Source: a virus
Reading direction: 5' to 3' (one strand)
Length of the DNA stretch: 64,000 nt
Virus record (IMG/VR): IMGVR_UViG_3300017971_000032
Location: 1 to 64,000 of that record
Shown here: positions 43,666 to 52,128 of the stretch, piece by piece
How positions within the stretch are numbered: position 1 is the first letter of the stretch
Layout: each line of letters opens with the position of its first letter
Notes under the pieces: model-generated
Seen by the model: the letters and a program-made list of their open reading frames with translations, nothing else
Told to the model about the DNA's origin: nothing
Database searches by the model: none
Translations under genes and position numbers: made by a program

Positions 43666-43889
43666 TGGATGGCAAGTCTGTATACGCATTTCTAGCGGAT
43701 CCTGCTAATCGTGTGGTCAACAATGATTTGTATAATTTGGCCAAAGATTGGGCAAGGCGTGCGCAGAGTTTAGACACTACACCCACTCAGCACGAGACAG
43801 AGGAGCTGGCTGCAGCCTGTACGGCTGTGCTGGCAACAGTGCCTTATATGTATAAAGATTCAGACGAACTGGATGAGGAGTTCCTATAG
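43665..43889 (+). CDS. Unknown small protein
   Basis: Seventy-four residues, helical and acidic, coupled to the preceding gene (TGATG) and ending directly at the next GTG start. No family recognised. Confidence 0.55.
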   Translation: MDGKSVYAFLADPANRVVNNDLYNLAKDWARRAQSLDTTPTQHETEELAAACTAVLATVPYMYKDSDELDEEFL

Positions 43890-44234
43890 GTGCGCGACAA
43901 TCACTCACTAGGCGAGATCGTCGTGGCATTGATTATAGTCACAGCCACACTGATAGTGTTGGCCGTGTTGTCGCACGGCGAGATACGTAAACATACAGAT
44001 CCAAGGTGGGTGAGTGCGGCTGCCGACATCATACAAATGGTCATACTTATGTATATAGGCAGCTGGGTGTGGCGTATATCTCACAACTTAGATGCCTTGT
44101 TGGCCATACTCAGTGGTGATGCATCACATCTAAACCCTAACTTGACTGGGTTGGTTGCGCTAGCAGTCCAGAAGTTCAAAGAGGCAGCACAAGAGCTGGA
44201 GGATAATCTCAAAGATGGCGGGAAAAAAGACTAA
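43890..44234 (+). CDS. Two-segment membrane protein, holin-like (weak)
   Basis: A 114-residue protein from GTG 43890 with GAGGAG upstream. Two hydrophobic segments: about 9-28 (IVVALIIVTATLIVLAVLSH) and 50-66 (IIQMVILMYIGSWVWRI), then a charged helical tail. Size and layout fit a holin, but membrane proteins are common in this cassette and no endolysin is adjacent. Confidence 0.55.
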   Translation: MRDNHSLGEIVVALIIVTATLIVLAVLSHGEIRKHTDPRWVSAAADIIQMVILMYIGSWVWRISHNLDALLAILSGDASHLNPNLTGLVALAVQKFKEAAQELEDNLKDGGKKD

Positions 44235-44427
44235 CGTATGCAAAGACATAAAGCAATGTCCTGTATGTGGTGGTACACATCCTAATTTGAGCCTTGCCCC
44301 ATTGCCTGAAGGTGCAATGATGGAGGATTATGGCTGGAGTGAGGAGGTAACGCATTGGGGTATATGCCCAATGACCAATTCTATTATCCAAGTGAAGGTA
44401 GAAGAGGATGGGGGAGATGAGGCCTGA
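44215..44427 (+). CDS. Small zinc-ribbon-like protein
   Basis: Seventy residues with CPVCGG at 15-20 and a later single Cys in WGICPM; a possible metal site. Overlaps both neighbours. Confidence 0.55.
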   Translation: MAGKKTNVCKDIKQCPVCGGTHPNLSLAPLPEGAMMEDYGWSEEVTHWGICPMTNSIIQVKVEEDGGDEA

Positions 44428-44749
44428 CGACAACGAGAAGGGCCCATTGGTAACCTACTATGAAGATCTGGCAGGTGTTACCATCATTGACGTGGCCACT
44501 ATTCCTGCTGAAGTTCCAAGGCAATGCAAGACATATGTTTTGCTAAAGGGCAGGGATAGGGAAGGCAATCCTGTACGATTTATGCTGGCAATGGTTGGGG
44601 TTAAGAGTGCTTGTCCTGACCATGGCGATATGCTGGATGATATGATTGATGGTATTGACTTCTTTGCCCTGCAAGAAGTAAGGCAAAGGGAGCGTGGGCA
44701 GGCATTGAACAGCTTGCGCTTGCTAAAGGAGCAAGACGGTGAAGGCTGA
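44417..44749 (+). CDS. Unknown soluble protein
   Basis: About 110 residues with GGGGGAG before ATG 44417. A likely alpha/beta fold ending in a charged helix (EVRQRERGQALNSLRLLKEQ). No family recognised. Confidence 0.55.
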   Translation: MRPDDNEKGPLVTYYEDLAGVTIIDVATIPAEVPRQCKTYVLLKGRDREGNPVRFMLAMVGVKSACPDHGDMLDDMIDGIDFFALQEVRQRERGQALNSLRLLKEQDGEG

Positions 44750-44909
44750 GGAACCGCTTTCAGAGAAGGTTCTGCGCATAATGTGTGTCAATGGTACCAT
44801 ATACACGCGATCAAAGCGTTCCAATTGGGACAAATGGGCTGTGATATTGATGATTATATTGGTTGTGGCCATAATTGTAGTAAACGCTATTAGCAAGACG
44901 TTTATTTAG
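44739..44909 (+). CDS. Mini membrane protein 7
   Basis: Fifty-six residues from GTG 44739 with AAAGGAG upstream. Soluble N-terminus of 32 residues, then a transmembrane segment (WAVILMIILVVAIIVVNAI). Confidence 0.6.
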   Translation: MKAEEPLSEKVLRIMCVNGTIYTRSKRSNWDKWAVILMIILVVAIIVVNAISKTFI

Positions 44910-44927
44910 TAAATATGGGAGCAAGCT

Positions 44928-45143
44928 ATGAGGCCTATAGATTTTGAAGATGCTCAGGAAACGTTAGCCCAAGAATTTGTTATAAGCGAGATCCAACGGG
45001 TGATCAACGAACATGAAGCACGCAAGCGTTTTGAAATGATCAAAGCACGCAAGCGTTGGGAGCGTCATTGGCGCACACGTCTGTCCAAATGGCTAAGGTC
45101 TGTGGCGCATCATGTAGCGTTGCCGGAGCCGCCTGAGTGCTAG
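44928..45143 (+). CDS. Small basic helical protein
   Basis: Seventy-one residues with GGGAG upstream. Strongly basic (EARKRFEMIKARKRWERHWR) and directly overlapping the large terminase start, so it may bind DNA or assist packaging. Confidence 0.6.
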   Translation: MRPIDFEDAQETLAQEFVISEIQRVINEHEARKRFEMIKARKRWERHWRTRLSKWLRSVAHHVALPEPPEC

Positions 45144-46687
45144 ATATAGAAGCGTTTCAACAGCCTGACCAGCCTGACTTGGCTAACAGGCTAATACAAG
45201 AATGGGCGGACAAGCTCACATTTGGTGGCCCTATAGATGCTAATAACCCTATAGAGTCACCTACTGAATGGATACAAACCAACTTCCTGATTGACAGGCC
45301 AAGGGAGCCGGTTACAGGAAGAGTGTTACCTAAAGGACCAATACGTCTGGCAGAGTATCAAGCCAGGGTTGTAGAAGAAGCGCTACGGCGTGACGCTGAC
45401 GGCAAGCTCATTTACAATACAATAGTGTGGTCAGAGCCAAAGAAATCAGGCAAGACGGCTGTAGCAGCAGGCGTAGGTATGTATATGGGACAGACTAATG
45501 AGGCCTGCCACATATACTGCCTGGCTAATGACGGCAAGCAATCCCAAGACCGCATATTCAATGCAATGGCCAGATCTATCCAGCTACATAATAAGCTTGG
45601 TGGATGCTATGTAGGGCTGAAAGCCACATACTCTCCGCCTACGATAGTCTTGCCCAACCGTACTAAGATTGAAGCTATCCCGTGCGACGCAGCGGGCGAA
45701 GCTGGATCAGAACCATTGATGACGATATGGTCAGAGCTGTGGGGCTATGCTCAGAAGCACAAAGAGCGCATTTGGACAGAGTTGACTATACCTCCTACAC
45801 TTCACGGCTACGCAATGCGTTGGGTTGAGAGTTATGCAGGCTATGAGGATGAATCCACCACTCTTTGGAATCTATATGATGTAGGAGTCAATCATGGCAA
45901 GCGGCATCCCCATTTCTCTGAGTTGCCTGTATATGTGAATGAGGCTGCCAAGCAACTGACATTTTGGTCTCACGAGCCCAGGCAGCCTTGGCAGACTAAA
46001 GACTACTATGCTGCTGAATCGCTGTTGCTGACACCTAATGAGTTCACGCGTATTCACTGCAACCAGTGGATCACATCTGTGACCTCATTGTTTGAGGACA
46101 TTATCACTTGGGACAAGTGTGCTAACCCTAATATTGCCAGACCACTGTTGCCAGGAGATGATACCCCACTAGTACTAGCAATGGATGCAGCCTACGCCAA
46201 TGATTGTGCGGCTATTGTGGGAGTGACACGTCATCCAGATGATGAGTGGGATGCTGAGCACAGACGTGTCATAGAACGTGTAGCATTGGTTTGGGAACCG
46301 CCCAAAGGTGATAAACTCAATTTTACCCTTACTTTAGAGCCAGCCATCATTGAGCTTTGTGAGGAGATGAACGTTTACACAGTTGTGTATGACCCATACC
46401 AGCTACACAAATTTGCCACGGATATGATGATGCAAGGCATTGCCCCATTCAAAGAGTTTTCGCAGGCTGGTAGGCGATTGCGGGCAGACAGACAGTTTTA
46501 CGATATGGTCATCCATCGTCATTACATACATTCAGGCAATGACGATATGAGACAGCATGTACGCAACTGTGCCAAGAAGGAAGAGGGCAAGAACTTGAGA
46601 TTAGTCAAGAAGTCACCCACTAAGCCCATTGACTTGGCCGTGGCCACATCAATGGCAGTGGATGAGTGCTTGAGGTTAAATATCTAG
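45137..46687 (+). CDS. terL: Terminase large subunit
   Basis: A 516-residue packaging motor from GTG 45137. The ATPase part has the adenine region PIRLAEYQARVVEEAL, Walker A SEPKKSGKTAVAA near 97-109 and Walker B-like LMTIWSELWGY near 194. The nuclease part begins at LVLAMDAAYANDCAAIVGV near 350, with the metal Asp, and ends KPIDLAVATSMAVDECL. This is the HK97-type terminase family. A segment (GDKLNFTLTLEPAIIELC) recurs in a small downstream gene. Confidence 0.9.
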   Translation: MLDIEAFQQPDQPDLANRLIQEWADKLTFGGPIDANNPIESPTEWIQTNFLIDRPREPVTGRVLPKGPIRLAEYQARVVEEALRRDADGKLIYNTIVWSEPKKSGKTAVAAGVGMYMGQTNEACHIYCLANDGKQSQDRIFNAMARSIQLHNKLGGCYVGLKATYSPPTIVLPNRTKIEAIPCDAAGEAGSEPLMTIWSELWGYAQKHKERIWTELTIPPTLHGYAMRWVESYAGYEDESTTLWNLYDVGVNHGKRHPHFSELPVYVNEAAKQLTFWSHEPRQPWQTKDYYAAESLLLTPNEFTRIHCNQWITSVTSLFEDIITWDKCANPNIARPLLPGDDTPLVLAMDAAYANDCAAIVGVTRHPDDEWDAEHRRVIERVALVWEPPKGDKLNFTLTLEPAIIELCEEMNVYTVVYDPYQLHKFATDMMMQGIAPFKEFSQAGRRLRADRQFYDMVIHRHYIHSGNDDMRQHVRNCAKKEEGKNLRLVKKSPTKPIDLAVATSMAVDECLRLNI

Positions 46688-46688
46688 T

Positions 46689-46883
46689 ATGAGTACTCCA
46701 GAGACTAAACACACAGGAAAGTTCCGCAGAGTAGGACGTCAATGCCGCCCGCCAGCACAACCACGCCAGCGCACTTGCAAGGGTTGTAATATTCCTATGG
46801 AATGGGTATGCACAGGCCACAATGACCGTACGGGCAAGGCATACGGATATTGGATTTGCCCTGAATGCGGAGAGACCAAATGA
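46689..46883 (+). CDS. Small zinc-ribbon protein A
   Basis: Sixty-four residues: basic N-terminus, then CKGCNIPMEWVC and WICPECGE, a C4 zinc ribbon. It is paralogous to the gene at 47109. Confidence 0.6.
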   Translation: MSTPETKHTGKFRRVGRQCRPPAQPRQRTCKGCNIPMEWVCTGHNDRTGKAYGYWICPECGETK

Positions 46884-47107
46884 GCATAGTAATGATCACA
46901 ATTCCAGACGAGGGCCATCCATTGCATATAGTGGAGTGGGATTCACCAGCAGTGTTTATATACGTCCCACGTGACAATCCAGACATCACTATAGAGCATA
47001 CTACTGAAGGTGATAAGCTCAATTTTACCCTTGCTATAAAGCCGGCTATTACAAAGCTTTGTAATAGCCTGAGACATCTGATTTGCCTGGCACCAGAAAG
47101 GTCATAG
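46880..47107 (+). CDS. Small protein carrying a terminase-derived segment
   Basis: Seventy-five residues from ATG 46880 (ATGA overlap). Residues EGDKLNFTLAIKPAITKLC near 44-62 match the terminase stretch KGDKLNFTLTLEPAIIELC at both protein and DNA level (46305-46360 against 47008-47063). The rest is unrecognised. Confidence 0.6.
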   Translation: MSIVMITIPDEGHPLHIVEWDSPAVFIYVPRDNPDITIEHTTEGDKLNFTLAIKPAITKLCNSLRHLICLAPERS

Positions 47108-47108
47108 A

Positions 47109-47351
47109 ATGGATGAGCAAACACAATCCGTTGAGATTATTGAACCAAATTTAAGCGTTGATTGCCGTAATTGCGACATTGCTATGGAATGGGTGCCTAC
47201 GGACATAGTTGATCATCCTGAGGACGTAGACGCCAAGTGTCGTATAGGGTATTATCAGTGTCCTGAATGCCAAAGGACCACATGGCTGATAACACCATAC
47301 AATAATCCAGGTGCATATGGTATAGGAGAGGAGCCATTAGAGAATGGATGA
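47109..47351 (+). CDS. Small zinc-ribbon protein B
   Basis: Eighty residues with CRNCDIAMEWV and YQCPECQRTTW, the same layout as protein A. The two zinc-ribbon paralogues flank the terminase-echo gene. Confidence 0.6.
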   Translation: MDEQTQSVEIIEPNLSVDCRNCDIAMEWVPTDIVDHPEDVDAKCRIGYYQCPECQRTTWLITPYNNPGAYGIGEEPLENG

Positions 47352-47571
47352 GGAAGGACGAGACCCAAGAGTAGGAATGACTATAGGAGTAACAGCCAGT
47401 ATAGGGAACTATCAATCCTTGAAAGTATCCGTATATGCGGAGATGTGCGTACTACCAGGGGAGACTACTACCCGAGCCTTGGACGTATTACAGAAGCATC
47501 TCCTACAGGAGCTATACGATCGTGCGAAGGAGATAGAAGGGGGCTTAAGGGATAACGGTATAGTAAGATAG
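47344..47571 (+). CDS. Unknown small protein
   Basis: Seventy-five residues overlapping the previous gene; looks alpha/beta with a helical end (ALDVLQKHLLQELYDRAKEI). Last gene of the rightward unit. Confidence 0.55.
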   Translation: MDEEGRDPRVGMTIGVTASIGNYQSLKVSVYAEMCVLPGETTTRALDVLQKHLLQELYDRAKEIEGGLRDNGIVR

Positions 47572-47886
47572 ATCTAAAGCAATAAGGTATAAGGCTAAAG
47601 GAGCTTATGTCTAGGGGCTTATAGGCTAACATATTTGTAGGGGGCAGAGCATCTCCTATAAGTCCTTAGGTATAGGCTCCTTTATAGTGTATATAGGGGA
47701 GAGGGATAGTATGTGGGGGAGGGGAGTGGGTACGGATATGTATGGGGGTGTAGGAGTATATGTAGTGATGGGATATGGGCATAGGGATGGAGGGAGTGTG
47801 TAGAATAGACAAATATCCCCCCTTGCCTCCCCTCTTGCTAAACGCTCCCCTAGCACTAGCTCCCTCCTATAGGAGCGCAGCACAAC

Positions 47887-47921
47887 AGCCTATCAGTTAG
47901 CCATTAACTGATAGGCTTTAT
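47887..47921. terminator. Bidirectional rho-independent terminator
   Basis: A 13-bp perfect stem, AGCCTATCAGTTA (47887-47899) with 47905-47917, a 5-base loop and TTATTT after it on the plus strand. It separates the rightward terminase unit from the leftward block. Confidence 0.85.
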
Positions 47922-47942
47922 TTATAGCGCTATGTAATTGTA

Positions 47943-47962
47943 CAGGCAATAATTATTGCCTG
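47943..47962. repeat. Perfect 20-bp palindrome
   Basis: CAGGCAATAATTATTGCCTG reads the same on both strands. It could be a dimeric protein binding site; it has no U-tract. Confidence 0.7.
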
Positions 47963-48090
47963 GCGCGCATGGCATGGGGTGGGGTGTGTTTGTATATTAC
48001 TGTGGTCAGAACAACTCGGGAAAACTTTATACTTGCCAACCAATTTTTGAATACTGGCCCAAGCAAGTATTTATGGGGATATATGGGAAT

Positions 48091-48135
48091 AGGTATAGGG
48101 GAGTATATACAGGGTGTACGTGCTCCCCTATACCT
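48091..48135 (-). terminator. Inverted repeat ending the minus-strand block
   Basis: AGGTATAGGGGAG (48091-48103) pairs perfectly with 48123-48135 around a 19-base loop. It lies 12 bases beyond the stop of the last leftward gene, the expected place for its transcript end. Confidence 0.6.
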
Positions 48136-48146
48136 ACGGGCACTGC

Positions 48147-48485
48147 CTACTCGTACCGCTCCAATAGACTATTCACAGCAGACCTTATAGAGTGGCCTTC
48201 AGCATGCCCTACTACTTCATGGAGGCTACTTTCCAAGAAAGCGTAGCAGTGTCCTTCACTACCTTCCACTACTACTCTGAGACTCCCATTCAGTACATCT
48301 TCCTCCACATAGCTACTCTTCTCCTCTTGGCGCTTTGGCCTATCTTCTTCTACCGCAGCTTCCCAACCAGCTTGCCAATCATCATGGGCAATCGTTCCTG
48401 GTTCATATGGATTATCCTGTCCACCATACCAATAAAACCGACAACCTTGCCTATAGGCTCTTGACTTCAAGCGTGACTTGTTCAT
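48147..48485 (-). CDS. Ribosome modulation factor (RMF/CrpP)-like protein
   Basis: A 112-residue protein; GGAGGTGG precedes its ATG. Residues about 7-45 (AYRQGCRFYWYGGQDNPYEP, then HDDWQAGWEAA) match the RMF pattern: a first helix with a Gly, a conserved N/C-P-Y, and W-x-x-G-W-x-x-A in the second helix. E. coli RMF binds 16S rRNA and turns ribosomes into inactive dimers. A C-terminal 60-residue extension is phage-specific. Last gene of the leftward operon. Confidence 0.6.
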   Translation of the reverse strand: MNKSRLKSRAYRQGCRFYWYGGQDNPYEPGTIAHDDWQAGWEAAVEEDRPKRQEEKSSYVEEDVLNGSLRVVVEGSEGHCYAFLESSLHEVVGHAEGHSIRSAVNSLLERYE

Positions 48486-49291
48486 AGTCCCACCTCCATG
48501 AGCTTGGCCAGCGCTTCCTCTGGACTGTCCTGCCATCCACTGCTACTGACAGCTCCGGCATGGTTGCGGCATTGTTGCGGCCATGAGAAGCGGTCATGAG
48601 AAATGGCCCAGGAGATGCTTGCTATGTACTTGTTGGCCGTCCCTATGGCCCCATTAGTTTGGCCACGGCGAATGCGAATAATGGCATCAGGACGTTCCGA
48701 CATGGCATCGAGAATGGACTGACGCTTATTGGTGTCTACTACTGGATCCTCCAACTGGGACACGCGTGCATCCAACTTGGCCATCTCCTCACCTACCTTG
48801 TCATCCATAACCTCCATGCGATTACACACTTCATTTACATAGTCCTCCAAAATCTCGGAGGACTTCTTTAGATCCAAGAAGAGCTTGTCTACCTCCCGCA
48901 AGGTATGCTCCAACAGGGATACACGTCGGCCGAGCATGTTTAGGATCTGTACATTGTTGGCCCTGGCCTTGTCCAAGGCTGCCATGAGCTTGCGCACATC
49001 TTCCTTAGCTGACTCATGAGGCTGGATGTCTTCTATGATGGGAATAACGTAAGCCTCATGTCCATACTCAACTTCACCCCTATGATTGTCTTTGGCAAAT
49101 GCGGATGGATCTGCCAAGATCTTATGAACGTATTGGCCAACGTCCTGCATCTGCACTGGCTGCTCCAGCTCGATCATAGCATACAGCTCTGGGTATAACT
49201 TCATATGCTTGCCGGGAACATAGTTCGTGATGCTGATGCTAGCCAACTCCCAACTATTTACTGGTGTGACGAATATGTAGTTGTCGTGCAT
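48482..49291 (-). CDS. Coiled-coil protein
   Basis: About 269 residues; AAGGAGG precedes ATG at 49291. The N-terminal 100 residues are globular (MHDNYIFVTPVNSWELAS). Then come long helices likely to form coiled coil (VQILNMLGRRVSLLEHTLRE, then MEVMDDKVGEEMAKLDARV). A C-terminal region ends in repeated Trp/Ser-rich sequence. Overlaps the RMF-like gene as ATGA. Function unknown. Confidence 0.6.
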   Translation of the reverse strand: MHDNYIFVTPVNSWELASISITNYVPGKHMKLYPELYAMIELEQPVQMQDVGQYVHKILADPSAFAKDNHRGEVEYGHEAYVIPIIEDIQPHESAKEDVRKLMAALDKARANNVQILNMLGRRVSLLEHTLREVDKLFLDLKKSSEILEDYVNEVCNRMEVMDDKVGEEMAKLDARVSQLEDPVVDTNKRQSILDAMSERPDAIIRIRRGQTNGAIGTANKYIASISWAISHDRFSWPQQCRNHAGAVSSSGWQDSPEEALAKLMEVGL

Positions 49292-49304
49292 TTTTGGTGC
49301 CTCC

Positions 49305-49550
49305 TTACCAACAGTCTGGTTCTCCAACGGCTGCCAAGCTTGGAAAGACAGCTTGGCAAACCTCATCCTCATGGGCGTGGATGCGCATGCCTTGTGGCGG
49401 AACATCCCCATCCCAATGGCAACGGTACAAGCGGTAGTGCAACTTGCCCTCAACGGATCGAACAACAATGGCCTTGACGATGAACAACATCTCATCTCCT
49501 GGCTCAATGTCATCTGGCGTTACCGTGTACGGATCTACAATCTTAGGCAT
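49305..49550 (-). CDS. Unknown small protein
   Basis: Eighty-one residues, probably all-beta (EPGDEMLFIVKAIVVRSVEG), with GGAG upstream. No family recognised. Overlaps the preceding gene by 8 bases. Confidence 0.55.
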   Translation of the reverse strand: MPKIVDPYTVTPDDIEPGDEMLFIVKAIVVRSVEGKLHYRLYRCHWDGDVPPQGMRIHAHEDEVCQAVFPSLAAVGEPDCW

Positions 49551-49923
49551 CGTTCTCTCCTTCTCCTACACAATAGTTATACATACTGGCTCTGTACTCT
49601 GGTGAGCCGAACTCATATCCTGCTACGTATTGGTGATATACAAGCATAGTAGGTGGTATGTCAATGAACAGGAATACCAACGTGGCCGTGGTCAGATCTT
49701 GATCAATCGAAAATGGGTCGACAATAACGTCTACCAGTCCTTCAAACGTGATGGGCCCAACCTTGAAGTGGCAGCCTATGTAGCAATTTGATAAGTGTTC
49801 AAACAGCTCCAGCTCCCCTACCACTTGAAGCTCCCAACAGCTTTTCTTATTGCGTTGAGGAGGCCATTTGGCAGTATGACTGACATGTTTGCCAGCCAAC
49901 GTCTTAAGTGTCTTGTAGGGCAT
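49543..49923 (-). CDS. Unknown protein
   Basis: A 126-residue protein with beta-rich middle (IDQDLTTATLVFLFIDIPPT). It follows the von Willebrand A gene and has no recognised domain. Confidence 0.55.
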   Translation of the reverse strand: MPYKTLKTLAGKHVSHTAKWPPQRNKKSCWELQVVGELELFEHLSNCYIGCHFKVGPITFEGLVDVIVDPFSIDQDLTTATLVFLFIDIPPTMLVYHQYVAGYEFGSPEYRASMYNYCVGEGENDA

Positions 49924-49932
49924 GTCAACATC

Positions 49933-50988
49933 CTATATGCTTACTAGCCAATCACCCAAGATCTGACGTATGAGTCCGAACAGGTTGTCCAGATCTGCTG
50001 GGTATTGGACGCATCGGTTGGGGACACTGTAATCAGCCCATTCTTCCATTGGAAGGAAGTTCAACACAACTGATTGAAGTGTTCCATCACGACGATCTTG
50101 AATCTCATCGCACTTGCGTACATCGGTGGGATGTTCCATAACCCCATCCGATACAATCAGATCTAAGCGGTAGGCACCCGCATCGCCGTGGGTATTCTCC
50201 CATGATTCCAGTTCTTCCATGAGAGGATACATCCATGTATCTTGCCCATTCCATCTGCTTGGATATTGGGGCAATCTACTGACCGCAGTGCCTAATGGGT
50301 CATCTTCGTCCTCAAATGGGTGGTGATATTCTCCCCAGTAGTTTTCATCGGTTGACAACAACCGTACGTGCTTGCCATCCTCTCCACCTGCCCAAGTCCA
50401 CAGGTTGACAATTAGGCTGTCATCCAGCAGATCCTTGCTGGCAGCGAACAAGCTGAGGTAAAGTGTGCGGATGACGGCCACTGACACGTCCGACAAACCA
50501 TTATACACCATGGAATTGGATACATCCAGGCAAATATTGACTTGTAGCTTGATGCCCTTGGTAGCCCTAACTTCTTCGCCAAATCCGCCCTGCCCTGAGG
50601 CAGCGGCAACCGGGTCATCTATCCAGTCCCCATCGTACAGACCGTGGACTTCTCCCCAACCGATGGAGGCAGCCAGTTCTGACTGGAGGTACCCTGTGGT
50701 GGCTCTGGCTTCGTCTGCTAACAACTGCTGAGCCTCTACATGACGTTGATGGGCTAAGAGTGTTAGTTTGGCCTGCTCAGCTTGGCGCTTCTTCTCAACT
50801 TCATTCTCTGCATCCAAGAATGCCTGTCGTTCCTCCTCACTCATGGCCGCCAACATAGCTTCCCGCTTCTCACGTTCCTGCTTCTCACGTTCCTGCTCTT
50901 GGCGTCTTTCGCGCTCCCATCTGCGCTCGTCCTCCTTGGTCCAGGAGCGACGTCTTCCCTTTTTGATCTTGCGGTCTGTGTAAGGCAT
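49933..50988 (-). CDS. von Willebrand factor A domain protein
   Basis: A 351-residue protein. The first 105 residues are a highly charged helix (EKQEREKREAMLAAMSEEER). A VWA domain follows from about 145: NICLDVSNSMVYNG is the MIDAS DxSxS motif, with DLIVSDGVMEHP supplying the distal Asp. VWA proteins paired with MoxR ATPases act as metal-dependent adaptors that bring the ATPase to its substrate. Its start meets the stop of the MoxR-like gene (TGATG), a typical pair layout. Confidence 0.8.
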   Translation of the reverse strand: MPYTDRKIKKGRRRSWTKEDERRWERERRQEQEREKQEREKREAMLAAMSEEERQAFLDAENEVEKKRQAEQAKLTLLAHQRHVEAQQLLADEARATTGYLQSELAASIGWGEVHGLYDGDWIDDPVAAASGQGGFGEEVRATKGIKLQVNICLDVSNSMVYNGLSDVSVAVIRTLYLSLFAASKDLLDDSLIVNLWTWAGGEDGKHVRLLSTDENYWGEYHHPFEDEDDPLGTAVSRLPQYPSRWNGQDTWMYPLMEELESWENTHGDAGAYRLDLIVSDGVMEHPTDVRKCDEIQDRRDGTLQSVVLNFLPMEEWADYSVPNRCVQYPADLDNLFGLIRQILGDWLVSI

Positions 50989-52085
50989 CAGTTTCTCCCG
51001 AATTGGACTGTCTGGGCCGTGCTCTTGAGTGTTTCCTTGAGCACCCTGGCCTCAGCCACATTGTCTACCATGTGGACAACGGACGCTTCGAGCGCATCCA
51101 CTACGTCCTCCCCAGCTTTGACCAACGTGATCGCATCCATGAGCCTTCTGGGAGTAATCTGGTAACGACAACGCCCCTTCTTGTGTTGTTCCCAGCAGGC
51201 TATGCCATACTCCACCACCAGGTTGGTCCAAGCCTCTCCCTGTGGCATACCATTGGCTTCTAGCAGAAGTGATAATCTGTAGGCTGAAGGGAACTCCAGC
51301 TTGATAGGGAAGAAGCGGTCTTGGAGTGCTGGGGGCAGTGGCTTGGTGCCTACCAGACCTGGGTTGTAGGTGATGAATAACCGGAAGTCCGGGTGAACTG
51401 GAGCACTCTTGCCGTAAAAGCTCACCTGGAAGGGTGGTGCCAGCTGGTGGTTGAGGTACATAAGTGCATCCGGTTCGGCTGCGTTGATGTCATCAATCTT
51501 GGCCCACCACCCGTTAACGGCTGCGGCCACATACTCGGCGGTCAGGAAATTTGCCCCATTGACCAACTGGTGGCCGACCAGATCGCGACGTCGCAGCCCT
51601 GCATCGGCTGCGACGTTGACCAAAGGCTTGCCACATTCGGCTGCCAACTGCTCCACAGCGGTGGACTTGCCAATGCCTGGTGGCCCCTTGATCATGATGT
51701 GACGCCCTGACCTGACCATAGCCTTCATACGGGCGTACCATTCGGGTGTGCGGAAGTTCTCCATCTGCTCTGCTACCATCGGCACGTCTGGCCAGCGGAT
51801 GATGGGTGCGTAGTCTTTGTCTGGGCTGGGGCTTGCGGCCACGGTCTGCGCGTCAACATGGTCTGCCTGTTGGATGACTGTTTGGGGGATGACATCAGTA
51901 TAGGTGCCACCCCGACGGCTGAGGGTGAAGTTGTCGCAGTATTGGCCAAGCTTGTAGATGGTGTATATGTCATTCCATCCGAAGCCAGCTTCTCGCATGG
52001 CGTCTTGGGACACATCGTCGCTGGATAGAACAAAGTCTGCCAGCTTCTCCAAATCTGTGTCGGGTTTGACTCTGAACGTGTACAT
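50988..52085 (-). CDS. MoxR/CbbQ-type AAA+ ATPase
   Basis: A 365-residue AAA+ protein. Residues 1-100 are an extra N-terminal region. Walker A is KGPPGIGKST near 149; the Walker-B-equivalent strand reads WWAKIDDINAAEPDALMYLN; sensor 1 is LFITYNPG near 240; the arginine finger is probably in LQDRFFPIKLEF. This is the CbbQ/NorQ/GvpN branch, chaperone-like remodellers that work with VWA partners. The target in this phage is unknown; enzyme activation or capsid/host complex remodelling are options. Confidence 0.82.
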   Translation of the reverse strand: MYTFRVKPDTDLEKLADFVLSSDDVSQDAMREAGFGWNDIYTIYKLGQYCDNFTLSRRGGTYTDVIPQTVIQQADHVDAQTVAASPSPDKDYAPIIRWPDVPMVAEQMENFRTPEWYARMKAMVRSGRHIMIKGPPGIGKSTAVEQLAAECGKPLVNVAADAGLRRRDLVGHQLVNGANFLTAEYVAAAVNGWWAKIDDINAAEPDALMYLNHQLAPPFQVSFYGKSAPVHPDFRLFITYNPGLVGTKPLPPALQDRFFPIKLEFPSAYRLSLLLEANGMPQGEAWTNLVVEYGIACWEQHKKGRCRYQITPRRLMDAITLVKAGEDVVDALEASVVHMVDNVAEARVLKETLKSTAQTVQFGRN

Positions 52086-52128
52086 GCACTTTCTCCTTCT
52101 TGCTTAGAGTGTGTCGGGTTTGGCTCTA

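Larger units (their letters stand above)
47572..48146. other. Non-coding junction between convergent operons
   Basis: No convincing gene in 575 bases. The plus strand is G-run-rich at 47690-47805 and switches to C-run-rich at 47815-47875, so a large imperfect fold is possible. It then holds a terminator (47887), a 20-bp perfect palindrome (47943) and a second strong inverted repeat (48091). Confidence 0.8.

Noticed and set aside
43890-44234. Confident holin assignment
   Set aside because: The two-segment layout fits, but several membrane proteins here do, and no endolysin is recognisable in the window.
48192-49649. Plus-strand genes opposite the leftward block
   Set aside because: They are mirror frames of the leftward genes, without ribosome sites or recognisable domains.
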